The position numbers were made by a program, and so were the translations under genes. Source: Oryzibacter oryziterrae (GTDB lineage Bacteria; Pseudomonadota; Alphaproteobacteria; Rhizobiales; Pleomorphomonadaceae). Taken from it: a DNA stretch of 64,000 nt. Position 1 is the stretch's first letter, and each line of letters starts with the position of its first letter. Under the pieces are notes generated by a model. It worked only from the letters and a program-made list of their open reading frames with translations. It did no database searches and was not told the DNA's origin. Location: assembly GCF_021864535.1 (NCBI RefSeq), contig NZ_JAKJIC010000021.1, positions 1 to 64,000 of the forward strand. The letters run 5' to 3'. This document shows positions 8,723 to 17,179 of the stretch, one piece after another.

Positions 8723-10111
8723 ATGGCTGGCGAGGTGGTGCTTCGGGAAAAGGTGGTTTCTTTCCTGAGCGAGTTGTCTCCGGCTGCGCGAAACATGCTC
8801 ATCCGCAAGCTGGAAGGCTCCGGCAGCGGCGACGCTGTTGGCGAGCAGATGCGCGTCATCCTGGAGGCTGCCCGCAGCTTCTCCGGAGGGCGCGACAGCC
8901 GTCCCGCCGAGACCCAGCCGGCCGCCATCGACATGAAGGCGCGGATCTTTGCGCCCTTTGCCGTCTTCATGGTCGACGAGAAGCTCGTCAACAAGCAGCG
9001 CGGCTGGATCCTGCGGGAAAGCATCGACACGCTCTGGACGTTCCTGTGCCAGGAAGTGCTGCCGGAAGAGTTCCTTGAATGGCGCGAACCGCGTGTCAGC
9101 GACGATTTCACGGCACCTGGTGCGCTCGACAAGGAAGTGGCGCGGCTGCAGGCGCTGGCCTTTGAGAAGCTTGTCCAGCGCGATCGCGCAACGCAGGATG
9201 AACCCAAGGCACACCAGCGCTTCCTGTCGCGCATGGGCGGCGAGACGGCCTATGCCGACTTCCAGGACATGGTGGACATGCGCGGCCGCCTTCTGGCGCT
9301 CGAGCGGCTCTTCACCAAGCTCCCGACGCTGTCGAGCGGTGGCGATGCCTCCGACCGCCTGATGATCGAGCCGATCCAGGCCTATCTTTCGGAAATGCCC
9401 GGCGACCGCACGTGGGTTGCGGCCGGTCTGTGCTCGCGCATTTCGACCACCGCGACGCTGGCGCGGATCGCGACCACCCTCGCAGGGTCGCAGGATGCGG
9501 TCGACCTGCGCAAGTCCTCGGGTGTTCCCTTCATCGACATCGGTCTGTCCATGGCCGAACGCCACATCATCCGCTTCCAGAACCAGGTTCGCTCTGATCG
9601 CGCCAATGCGCAGGTGACCGGCGAGATGCGCCGCTTCCACGAGGCGCTGCGCGGGCTGACCACCAACCTCGAACTGGAAAACGACAGCGCCTGGCGTGCC
9701 CGTCTGTCGCAGTTGCGGCGCCGCTTTTCCGAAATCATCGCCGGTGAAATCGAACGCATCCTGCCGGTGTTGCGGCAGGCGCTGCGGGTGGACGAAAAGT
9801 CGCAGCCGACCGACAGCGACGGCGCCGAGGCGCTGTTCCAGATCTCCGTCTTCGCCACGGCGCGTCTGTGCCGCGACAGCCTGGCGGTCAACGAGCTCCT
9901 GACGCGCGTGACCCCTTCCATCGACCAGATGGTCGAGCTCTATGCTCGCGAACTGCCTGAAAGGCTCCGTCGGGCGAGCGGCGAGTACCGGTCGGCGGCC
10001 CTCAAGGCCTTCGACAATCTGATCGCGATCGCCGAACACACCAACGGCGAAGAGTATGCAGCCTATCTGCGGCGCACCCGCCATAACCTGTTGCAGCCGC
10101 GTTCGGCGTGA
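8723..10111 (+). CDS. conserved protein of unknown function, 462 aa
   Basis: 462 aa, starting at ATG 8723 after AAGGATGTTGAGG. There is no signal peptide, no membrane span and no motif I recognise. The protein is rich in Leu/Arg/Glu and looks almost entirely alpha-helical, with stretches such as RGRLLALERLFTKLP and MRRFHEALRGLTTNLELEND that could form coiled coil. It begins MAGEVVLREKVVSFLSELS and ends TRHNLLQPRSA. I believe homologues sit next to the ccm cluster in other Hyphomicrobiales, but I cannot confirm this without a search. Codon use matches the neighbours, so it is not an obvious import. It is monocistronic by spacing. Confidence 0.8.
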   Translation: MAGEVVLREKVVSFLSELSPAARNMLIRKLEGSGSGDAVGEQMRVILEAARSFSGGRDSRPAETQPAAIDMKARIFAPFAVFMVDEKLVNKQRGWILRESIDTLWTFLCQEVLPEEFLEWREPRVSDDFTAPGALDKEVARLQALAFEKLVQRDRATQDEPKAHQRFLSRMGGETAYADFQDMVDMRGRLLALERLFTKLPTLSSGGDASDRLMIEPIQAYLSEMPGDRTWVAAGLCSRISTTATLARIATTLAGSQDAVDLRKSSGVPFIDIGLSMAERHIIRFQNQVRSDRANAQVTGEMRRFHEALRGLTTNLELENDSAWRARLSQLRRRFSEIIAGEIERILPVLRQALRVDEKSQPTDSDGAEALFQISVFATARLCRDSLAVNELLTRVTPSIDQMVELYARELPERLRRASGEYRSAALKAFDNLIAIAEHTNGEEYAAYLRRTRHNLLQPRSA

Positions 10112-10426
10112 CACGCGCCGCCGCGCCGGCTGATCACGTGCCGGTGCATGGCCTGCAAAGACAAGCTTCATCCGCAAGAGTGATTGAGTAAGTCCGTCAA
10201 TTGCCCTATGTGCAATGACTGTCGGCGGCGCAACATCGATTTGCGCCGGATCAAGGTCGAAACCTCCGAGATGATGCGAGGGTTCGGCTTCGATTGAACG
10301 TTGGACCAGCGGGCAGGGCGGTTCGGCGTTTCGGGAGATGGGAACGGTTCGGCACGCGCCTGGCGCCTGCGGGATCGTCTTTCGCGGACCAAGGGCCTCA
10401 CGGCCCTGAGCAGAGACCTCTCGGAT
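10112..10426. other. intergenic region between the unknown gene and ccmI
   Basis: A 315-base spacer. It contains one short cysteine-rich reading frame (10184-10297, listed separately) and no clear terminator or promoter. A longer frame extends ccmI upstream to GTG 10301, but it encodes Arg-rich sequence unlike CcmI and is not used. Confidence 0.5.
10184..10297 (+). CDS. possible 37-aa cysteine-rich small protein
   Basis: A TTG-initiated frame starting directly after an in-frame TGA. It encodes 37 aa with a CPMCNDC cluster followed by a basic helix-like segment (RRRNIDLRRIKV) and MMRGFGFD. The cysteine spacing could bind zinc or iron. There is no convincing ribosome site, and the start codon is weak. 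It is listed because the Cys cluster and clean stop are unusual for random sequence, not because expression is evident. Confidence 0.25.
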   Translation: MSKSVNCPMCNDCRRRNIDLRRIKVETSEMMRGFGFD

Positions 10427-11605
10427 ATGCTTTTGTGGACTATCTTCGCGCTTTTGACCGCTGCCGCAGCCCTGATCATCCTGTTGCCCCTGATGCGCTC
10501 ACGCGCCTCGGCCAACATGGATCGCGCCCAGGAAGTGGCCATCTACAAGGATCAGCTGCAGGAACTCGACAGGGACCGTTCGCGCGGCCTCATCGGCGAG
10601 ACCGAGGCTGAAGCTGCCCGCACGGAAATCGCCCGGCGCCTGCTGGCGGCGGGAACTGCAACCGACGACACGGTTCCTGCGCGCCGGTCGCTTCGCCTGC
10701 CGGCGGCCGTGGCCACCGTCATGCTGGTGCCCTTCGCGGCAATCGGTCTCTACCTGACTTTCGGGAGTCCGGATCTACCGGACCTGCCATTGTCGGCACG
10801 TCTGCAGGGCCAGCCGACGGATACCAATGTCAACGACATGGTCGCCCGCGTCGAGAAGCATCTGGAGACCAATCCGGACGACGCGGAAGGCTGGAAGGTG
10901 CTGGTGCCCTTCTACATGCGCGCCGGTCGCTTCGACGACGCCGCTTCGGCGCTGAGCAAGATCATTGCGCTCGGCAAGGCAACGGATGACGATCGCGAGG
11001 CTTACGGCGAAGCGTTGGTCGCCAACAACGACGGAATCGTCACCAAGGACGCGCAAGCGGTTCTGGAACAGGTGGTGAAGGCCGATCCCGATCGGCCGAA
11101 GGCTCGCTACTACTATGCCGAAGGCCTGCGCCAGTCCGGCGACAATGCGGGGGCGCTCGCGCAGTTCGACGAGCTGATCAAGCGCTCGCCCGCCGATGCG
11201 CCCTGGCTGGAAGTGGTTCGCGGCAAGCGCAAGGACGTTCTCGCTGCGCTGAAGATGCCGGCCGACACCAAGGAGCCGGACACGCTGCCGCCGCTCGATC
11301 CGCCGGAAGCCACCATGGCGCCGGACGGAAAGGGCCCGACCGCCGCCGACATGCAGGCTGCCGCCGGCATGAGCGCTCAGGACCGCGGTTCGATGATTGC
11401 GGGGATGGTGCAGCAGCTTGCTGATCGTCTTGCCGCCAATCCGAAGGATCCGGACGGCTGGGTGAAGCTGATGCGGTCCTACATGGTGCTGAACCGCATT
11501 GATGACGCAAAGGCTGCCTATCAGAAGGCGCGCGACGCCTTGAAGGACGACGCCGCCACGCTGCAGACCCTGGACGCAGCGGCCAAGGAACTCGGTGTCA
11601 ACTGA
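10427..11605 (+). CDS. ccmI: cytochrome c maturation protein CcmI (CycH)
   Basis: 392 aa, start ATG 10427 ([20 protein letters not shown]). TM1 is at residues 2-20 and TM2 about 87-107 ([16 protein letters not shown]). Between them is a cytoplasmic loop with the typical '[20 protein letters not shown]' region. After TM2 comes a long periplasmic TPR-rich part ([45 protein letters not shown]). CcmI captures apocytochrome c C-termini and presents them to the CcmF/H heme lyase. It heads the ccmIEFH operon, the cycHJKL arrangement of rhizobia, and its stop overlaps the longest ccmE frame. Confidence 0.93.
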   Translation: MLLWTIFALLTAAAALIILLPLMRSRASANMDRAQEVAIYKDQLQELDRDRSRGLIGETEAEAARTEIARRLLAAGTATDDTVPARRSLRLPAAVATVMLVPFAAIGLYLTFGSPDLPDLPLSARLQGQPTDTNVNDMVARVEKHLETNPDDAEGWKVLVPFYMRAGRFDDAASALSKIIALGKATDDDREAYGEALVANNDGIVTKDAQAVLEQVVKADPDRPKARYYYAEGLRQSGDNAGALAQFDELIKRSPADAPWLEVVRGKRKDVLAALKMPADTKEPDTLPPLDPPEATMAPDGKGPTAADMQAAAGMSAQDRGSMIAGMVQQLADRLAANPKDPDGWVKLMRSYMVLNRIDDAKAAYQKARDALKDDAATLQTLDAAAKELGVN

Positions 11606-11627
11606 CCTGAAAACGGGACGAATTGCC

Positions 11628-12095
11628 ATGACGCGCAAACAACGCAGGTTGGTGCTGATCGGTGTGGTGGGTGTGGTGCTCGCCGCCGCTGTCGGCCTGG
11701 TGCTCTTCGCCATGAGCAGCCAGATCACCCTGTTCCGCACGCCGACCGAACTGGTGCAGCAGACGATCGATCCCAGCCAGCGCATCCGCGTCGGTGGCCT
11801 CGTGGAAGTGGGCTCGGTGGTCAAGGGGCAGGACGCCGCGGTCACCTTTGAAGTGACCGATACCGCCAACAGGGTGCCCGTGACCTACAAGGGCATCCTG
11901 CCGGACCTGTTCCGCGAGGGGCAGGGCGTTGTCGCCGAAGGCGTTCTGCAGAACGGCGTGTTCATGGCCGATACGGTGCTCGCCAAGCATGACGAGCGCT
12001 ACATGCCCAAGGAAGTGGTGGAATCGCTCAAGAAGCAGGGCGTCTGGCGCGAGGGTGAGCCGGGCGGACCAGCACCGGGCGCTGCAAAGCCATAA
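11628..12095 (+). CDS. ccmE: cytochrome c maturation heme chaperone CcmE (CycJ)
   Basis: 155 aa, start ATG 11628 ([18 protein letters not shown]). A GTG at 11595 would overlap ccmI and precede the charged N-terminus, so it is rejected. There is one N-terminal TM (about residues 8-28), then a periplasmic OB-fold. The covalent heme-binding His is H121 within HDERY, followed by MPKEVVESL. CcmE shuttles heme from the CcmABCD export machinery to CcmF/H. ccmABCDG are not in this window and must be encoded elsewhere. Confidence 0.95.
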   Translation: MTRKQRRLVLIGVVGVVLAAAVGLVLFAMSSQITLFRTPTELVQQTIDPSQRIRVGGLVEVGSVVKGQDAAVTFEVTDTANRVPVTYKGILPDLFREGQGVVAEGVLQNGVFMADTVLAKHDERYMPKEVVESLKKQGVWREGEPGGPAPGAAKP

Positions 12096-12146
12096 ACGAA
12101 CAATGTGGACAGATCCGGCAGACGGATCGGTGATCGGGGACGGACG

Positions 12147-14132
12147 ATGATCATTGAAATCGGACATTTCTCGCTGATCCTGGCGCTGATCCTGGCGCTG
12201 GTTCAGTCCGTGGTGCCGGTGATCGGTGCGGCACGGCGCGACAACGCCATGATGGCGGTGGCCCCCGCGGCGGCGCTGGGCCAGATGCTGTTCATCACGA
12301 TCTCCTTCGGCGCCCTGTCGCACGCCTATCTGACGTCCGATTTCTCGGTGCTCAACGTCTTCGAGAACTCCCATTCGCTGAAGCCGCTGCTCTACAAGTT
12401 CTCCGGCCTTTGGGGCAACCACGAGGGCTCCATGCTCCTGTGGGTGCTGATTCTGGCCATCTTCGGCGGTGCGGTAGCGGCCTTTGGCGGCAACCTGCCG
12501 AAGACGCTGAAGGCCAATGTGCTGGGCGTGCAGGGCTGGGTCAGCGTCGCCTTCCTGCTGTTCATCCTGCTGACGTCCAATCCCTTCCTGCGCATCGCCG
12601 ACAATCCGCCGCTCGAAGGGCGCGACCTCAATCCGGTTCTGCAGGACCCCGGCCTCGCCATCCATCCGCCGCTGCTCTATCTGGGCTATGTCGGCTTCTC
12701 CATTTCCTTCGCCTTTGCCATTGCAGCGCTGCTCGAAGGCCGTATCGACGCGGCCTGGGCGCGCTGGGTGCGACCCTGGGCGCTCGCCGCCTGGATCTTC
12801 CTGACCGCCGGCATCGCCATGGGCAGCTACTGGGCCTATTACGAACTGGGCTGGGGCGGCTTCTGGTTCTGGGACCCGGTGGAAAATGCCTCGCTGATGC
12901 CCTGGCTCGCCGGCACGGCGCTGTTGCATTCGGCGCTGGTGATGGAAAAGCGCAACGCGCTGAAGATCTGGACCATCCTGCTGGCGATCCTCGCCTTCTC
13001 GCTGTCGCTGCTCGGCACCTTCCTGGTGCGCTCGGGCGTGCTGACCTCGGTGCACGCCTTTGCGTCCGACCCCACGCGCGGCGTGTTCATCCTCGGGATT
13101 CTCTGCGTCTTCATCGGTGGCGGCCTGTCGCTGTTCGCCTGGCGTGCGTCCACCCTGCAGCAGGGCGGACTGTTCGCGCCGGTGTCGCGCGAGAGCGCCC
13201 TGGTGATGAACAACATCTTCCTCACCGTGTCGGCCGCCGTGATCCTGTTCGGCACCATGGCGCCCTTGCTGGCCTCCGCCATGGGCGGCGCCATTTCCGT
13301 CGGCGCACCCTACTTCAACACGGTGTTCGGCCCACTGTTCGGCGCCATGCTGGTGATCATGCCCTTCGGCCCGCTGCTGGCCTGGAAGCGCGGCGATCTG
13401 CGAGCCGCCGCCCAGCGTCTTTGGGCCGTTCTGGGGCTCGCCATCCTGGCCTCTCTCGTGTCCTGGTGGTTGACCCACGGCGGCCCGGTCATGGCCATGG
13501 TCGGCATCGGCGTTGCCTTCTGGGTGCTGATCGGCTCTTTTGCGGAACTGTGGACCCGCGCTCGATTCCTGGAAGTGGGCGTGGCGACCGGTTTCAGGCG
13601 TCTGTCAGGACTGCCGCGTTCGGTGTTCGGCACGGCCGTCGGTCATGCCGGCCTCGGCCTGTCGCTGCTCGGCATCGTCGCCACCACGAGCTTCCAGAGC
13701 GAGACGATCACCGAGATGAAGCCCGGCGACACCGCCAAGGTCGGCGGCTATGAGGTGACCTTCAACGGCATGACCAATCAGGCCGGCCCCAACTACACGG
13801 AAATGGCTGCCAACATGACCGTGCGCGAGAATGGCGTCGAGGTCTTCGATCTCAAGCCCTCCAAGCGCATGTTCACCGCCCGCCAGATGCCGACCACCGA
13901 AGCCGGCATCAAGACGCACGGCTTCTCGCAGCTCTACATCACGCTCGGCGACCCCGGACAGGGCGCCGACAGCGTGGTGGTGCGCATGTGGGACAAGCCG
14001 CTGGTGACGCTGATCTGGCTGGGTGCCCTGGTGATGATGGCCGGCGGCATGCTGTCGCTGAGCGATCGTCGTCTGCGTGTCGGGGCGCCCAAGCCCGCCC
14101 GCCTGACGACGGCCGCGGGCTCGTCCAGCTGA
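12147..14132 (+). CDS. ccmF: cytochrome c heme lyase subunit CcmF (CycK)
   Basis: 661 aa polytopic membrane protein, start ATG 12147 preceded by GGGGA. It carries the tryptophan-rich WWD-type heme-handling motif (WGGFWFWDPVENASLMPW) around residues 230-250, multiple transmembrane segments with conserved periplasmic His, and a C-terminal periplasmic domain before the last TM (LVTLIWLGALVMMAGGMLS). CcmF receives heme from CcmE and attaches it to apocytochrome. The spacing to ccmE is about 50 bases and to ccmH 18 bases, so all belong to one operon. Confidence 0.95.
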   Translation: MIIEIGHFSLILALILALVQSVVPVIGAARRDNAMMAVAPAAALGQMLFITISFGALSHAYLTSDFSVLNVFENSHSLKPLLYKFSGLWGNHEGSMLLWVLILAIFGGAVAAFGGNLPKTLKANVLGVQGWVSVAFLLFILLTSNPFLRIADNPPLEGRDLNPVLQDPGLAIHPPLLYLGYVGFSISFAFAIAALLEGRIDAAWARWVRPWALAAWIFLTAGIAMGSYWAYYELGWGGFWFWDPVENASLMPWLAGTALLHSALVMEKRNALKIWTILLAILAFSLSLLGTFLVRSGVLTSVHAFASDPTRGVFILGILCVFIGGGLSLFAWRASTLQQGGLFAPVSRESALVMNNIFLTVSAAVILFGTMAPLLASAMGGAISVGAPYFNTVFGPLFGAMLVIMPFGPLLAWKRGDLRAAAQRLWAVLGLAILASLVSWWLTHGGPVMAMVGIGVAFWVLIGSFAELWTRARFLEVGVATGFRRLSGLPRSVFGTAVGHAGLGLSLLGIVATTSFQSETITEMKPGDTAKVGGYEVTFNGMTNQAGPNYTEMAANMTVRENGVEVFDLKPSKRMFTARQMPTTEAGIKTHGFSQLYITLGDPGQGADSVVVRMWDKPLVTLIWLGALVMMAGGMLSLSDRRLRVGAPKPARLTTAAGSSS

Positions 14133-14150
14133 CAGAAGGAAGGCAGACCA

Positions 14151-14630
14151 ATGCGCAAGTGGATCGCCATCGCCAGTCTAGTGTTGTCGCTGACGCCGGC
14201 CTTCGCCGTCGACCCTTCCGAGCGTCTCGCCGATCCCGCTCTCGAGGACCGGGCGCGGCATCTGTCTGAACAGCTGCGCTGCCTGGTCTGCCAGAACCAG
14301 AACATCGACAGCTCCGACGCGCAGTTGGCCAAGGATCTCAGGCTTCTGGTGCGCGAGCGTATCGGTCACGGCGACAGCGACCAGCAGGTGCTGGACTTCC
14401 TCGTTGCCCGCTATGGCGACTTCGTCCTCCTGAAGCCGCGCTTCGAGGGAACCGGCGCCGTGCTGTGGGTGTTGCCGCCTGTGCTGCTCCTGCTCGGCGC
14501 AGCTGGCGCCTTGTGGGCGATGCGGCGTCGCCGGCAAGTAGCCGGGGCTGGGGACGTGGCGCTGTCGGAGACGGAAAAGACGGCGCTGGAGCGGTTGCTC
14601 AAAGATGGCGAGAATGTGTCAAGGGATTGA
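14151..14630 (+). CDS. ccmH: cytochrome c maturation thiol protein CcmH (CycL)
   Basis: 159 aa. A signal peptide or anchor at residues 1-20 is followed by the redox motif LRCLVCQNQ with C44 and C47, the helical bundle typical of CcmH, and a C-terminal TM (about 103-123, VLWVLPPVLLLLGAAGALW). CcmH keeps the apocytochrome CXXCH thiols reduced and works with CcmF and CcmI. It is the short form; the TPR part found in E. coli CcmH is the separate CcmI here. It is the last gene of ccmIEFH. Confidence 0.95.
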   Translation: MRKWIAIASLVLSLTPAFAVDPSERLADPALEDRARHLSEQLRCLVCQNQNIDSSDAQLAKDLRLLVRERIGHGDSDQQVLDFLVARYGDFVLLKPRFEGTGAVLWVLPPVLLLLGAAGALWAMRRRRQVAGAGDVALSETEKTALERLLKDGENVSRD

Positions 14631-14773
14631 TTTCATGGCGTGAATTGGGCGTTGTTCTTAAATTAGTTTAATGCGCCCGCAATGTTGGCGTCAGGAAGAC
14701 TTCTGCATGATGGGACCATCGAAGCCGGACAGATGCCGGCTTCATCGTGAGCCCAGTGTTTGGAGAAGCCAAC

Positions 14774-16303
14774 ATGACCAAGTCTTCCAAGTCGCCCGTA
14801 TCGTCGCGCGTCAAGTCGCTTCTGCTTGGATCCGTCTTCGCCCTCGCGCTTGGCGGTATCGTCGTCGGCGAGAGCTCCTATTTCCTCAACAGCCCTGCCC
14901 ATGCCGAGAACCTGTCGACCCAGGTGCCGCAGGCGCAGCAGCCGGTGTTCTCCTTTGCCAATGTTGTCGAGCGCGTGCAGCCGGCCGTCGTGTCGATCCG
15001 CGTCAAGACCGACGAGACCGACGCGCAGGCCTCGGCCGATGACGGGCAGAACATGCCGCCCGAACTGTCGCCCGACAGCCCCTTCTATGACTTCTTCAAG
15101 CGCTTCGGCATGCCCGGCCAGCCGCACGGCAAGGGTGGCGACCGCCATCACTATGGCATGGCGCAGGGCTCCGGCTTCTTCATCTCCGATGACGGCTATG
15201 TGGTGACCAACAACCACGTGGTGGAAAATGCCACCGACGTCGTGGTGGTGACCAATGACGGCAAGGACCACAAGGCCAAGGTGATCGGCACCGATCCCAA
15301 GACCGATCTGGCCCTGGTCAAGGTCGACGACGGCAAGGACTTCCCGCATGTCACCTTCGCCGGCAGCGAGTCGCGGGTCGGCGATTGGGTGGTGGCCGTG
15401 GGCAACCCCTTCGGCCTCGGCGGCACGGTGACGGCGGGTATCGTCTCGGCCCGCGGCCGCGACATTGGCGCCGGCCCCTATGACGACTTCCTGCAGATCG
15501 ACGCGCCCATCAACAAGGGCAACTCCGGCGGCCCGGCCTTCAACCTCAATGGCGAAGTGATCGGTGTGAACACCGCCATCTACTCGCCGTCGGGCGGTTC
15601 TGTGGGTATCGGCTTTGCCATTCCCGCCCACACCGCGACGCAGGTGGTCAAGTCGCTGATGGACAACGGCAAGGTGGTGCGCGGCTGGCTCGGCGTGCAG
15701 ATCCAGCCGGTGACGGAAGATCTCGCCGCCTCCATCGGTCTCGACAAGCCGCATGGCGCCATGGTGACCGAGCCGCAGGACCATTCGCCGGCCGAGAAGG
15801 CAGGCATCAAGGCCGGTGACGCCATTCTCGCGGTCAATGGCCAGGACATCGAGGATGCCAAGGATCTCGCCCGCAAGATTGCAGCCTATCCGCCCAAGAC
15901 CGTGGTTGATGTGACCGTCTGGCGCGACGGCAAGGAACAGACCATCAAGGTCGATCTCGGCGAACTGCCCAACGACAAGCAGATGGCCAGCAACGACACC
16001 GAGAAGTCGCCGAGCCACACCTCGCTCGATGACTATGGCCTGTCGCTCGCCCCCGCCTCGGAAACCGGCGCCGGCGACCAGGGCGTGGTGATCACCGATG
16101 TCGATCCCGACGGCAAGGCGGCCGAGCGCGGCCTGCAGCAGGGCGACATCATCCTCGAAGTGGCCGGCAAGCAGGTGGATACGCCCAAGCAGGTGGCCAA
16201 GGACATCGAGGCCGCCGCGCAGGACGGCAAGAAGGCGGTGCTGCTGCGCGTCAAGACCCAGGACGGCGTGCACTTCCTCGCCCTGCCGCTTGGCAAGGCC
16301 TGA
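14774..16303 (+). CDS. degP: periplasmic serine endoprotease DegP/HtrA type
   Basis: 509 aa, start ATG 14774 after GGAGAAG. A basic N-terminus and one hydrophobic segment (about residues 15-33) direct export. The trypsin-like domain has the triad H148 (TNNHVV), D178 (TDLALVKVD) and S251 (GNSGGPA). The spacings of 30 and 73 residues are close to those of E. coli DegP. Two PDZ domains follow (about 290-385, HGAMVTEPQDHSPAEKAGI; and about 415-505, GVVITDVDPDGKAAERGL). It degrades or refolds misfolded envelope proteins. In rhizobia degP commonly follows the ccm (cyc) genes, as here, with its own promoter region of about 140 bases. Confidence 0.93.
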   Translation: MTKSSKSPVSSRVKSLLLGSVFALALGGIVVGESSYFLNSPAHAENLSTQVPQAQQPVFSFANVVERVQPAVVSIRVKTDETDAQASADDGQNMPPELSPDSPFYDFFKRFGMPGQPHGKGGDRHHYGMAQGSGFFISDDGYVVTNNHVVENATDVVVVTNDGKDHKAKVIGTDPKTDLALVKVDDGKDFPHVTFAGSESRVGDWVVAVGNPFGLGGTVTAGIVSARGRDIGAGPYDDFLQIDAPINKGNSGGPAFNLNGEVIGVNTAIYSPSGGSVGIGFAIPAHTATQVVKSLMDNGKVVRGWLGVQIQPVTEDLAASIGLDKPHGAMVTEPQDHSPAEKAGIKAGDAILAVNGQDIEDAKDLARKIAAYPPKTVVDVTVWRDGKEQTIKVDLGELPNDKQMASNDTEKSPSHTSLDDYGLSLAPASETGAGDQGVVITDVDPDGKAAERGLQQGDIILEVAGKQVDTPKQVAKDIEAAAQDGKKAVLLRVKTQDGVHFLALPLGKA

Positions 16304-16325
16304 TCGCTCAAGTGCAGCAACTGCG

Positions 16326-16353
16326 GGGCAAGCGGGGCGATCTCCGCTTGCCC
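16326..16353 (+). terminator. hairpin downstream of degP
   Basis: The perfect 10-bp stem GGGCAAGCGG/CCGCTTGCCC with loop GGCGATCT lies 22 bases after the degP stop. There is no T tract, so it may end transcription weakly or protect the mRNA 3' end. Confidence 0.5.
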
Positions 16354-16494
16354 TCACATCGTTCCGGTTCCCCGACGCCAAGGTGCGGCAAGATAGGCAG
16401 GAGACACGCGATGTCCGGTGCACAATCCCCCTTGCAAGACAGGGGCTTCCCGGTTCAATTGGATCAGGAAGCCATTTCGGGACGGCGTGAATCC

Positions 16495-17172
16495 ATGCGC
16501 GTATTGGTCATCGAGGACGACAGGGAAGCTGCGTCCTATCTGGTGAAAGCTCTGGCCGAGACCGGCCATGTCGCCGACCATGCGGCCGACGGCGAGAGCG
16601 GTGCGCATATGGCCGAGACTGGCGCCTATGACCTGCTGGTGGTCGACCGCATGCTGCCCAAGCGCGATGGTCTGTCCATCGTCGAGGACATGCGTCGACG
16701 CGGCGACCAGACGCCGGTGATCATCCTGTCGGCGCTCGGTCAAGTGGATGACCGTGTGCGCGGTCTGCGCGCCGGCGGCGACGACTATCTGACCAAGCCC
16801 TACGCCTTCACCGAGTTGCTGGCGCGCGCCGAGGCGCTTCTGCGCCGTAATCGCCCGGCCGAAGTGGAGACCACCTACAAGGTGGCAGATCTGGTGCTCG
16901 ATCGCCTGTCGCATACGGTGACGCGCGGTGGCGAAGAGATCGTGCTGCAGCCGCGCGAGTTCCGGCTGCTGGAATACATGATGCGAAACGCCGGTCAGGT
17001 GGTGACGCGCACCATGCTCCTGGAAAACGTCTGGGACTATCACTTCGATCCGCAGACCAACGTGATCGACGTGCACGTGTCGCGCCTGCGCTCGAAGATC
17101 GACAAGGGCTTCGCCAAGCCGCTGCTGCACACCATCCGCGGGGCAGGCTACATGCTGCGCGAGCAAGGCTAG
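16495..17172 (+). CDS. OmpR-family response regulator
   Basis: 225 aa, start ATG 16495 (MRVLVIEDDREAASYL), because the upstream frame to 16312 encodes no regulator sequence. Receiver domain about 1-115 with D51 (LLVVDRMLPKRDG) and KPYAFTE; DNA-binding winged helix about 130-222 (LQPREFRLLEYMM, VIDVHVSRLRSKID). It is of the CusR/QseB-like subgroup. It is paired with the kinase starting 7 bases after its stop, and the pair lies between degP and glnE. An envelope-stress role is suggested by the neighbour degP, but nothing in the sequence proves it. Confidence 0.88.
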   Translation: MRVLVIEDDREAASYLVKALAETGHVADHAADGESGAHMAETGAYDLLVVDRMLPKRDGLSIVEDMRRRGDQTPVIILSALGQVDDRVRGLRAGGDDYLTKPYAFTELLARAEALLRRNRPAEVETTYKVADLVLDRLSHTVTRGGEEIVLQPREFRLLEYMMRNAGQVVTRTMLLENVWDYHFDPQTNVIDVHVSRLRSKIDKGFAKPLLHTIRGAGYMLREQG

Positions 17173-17179
17173 GGCGATC

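Noticed and set aside
10148-10297. Cys-rich frame read through an in-frame TGA as a selenoprotein
   Set aside because: No visible selenocysteine insertion hairpin after the TGA and no known selenoprotein context; treated as two separate short frames.
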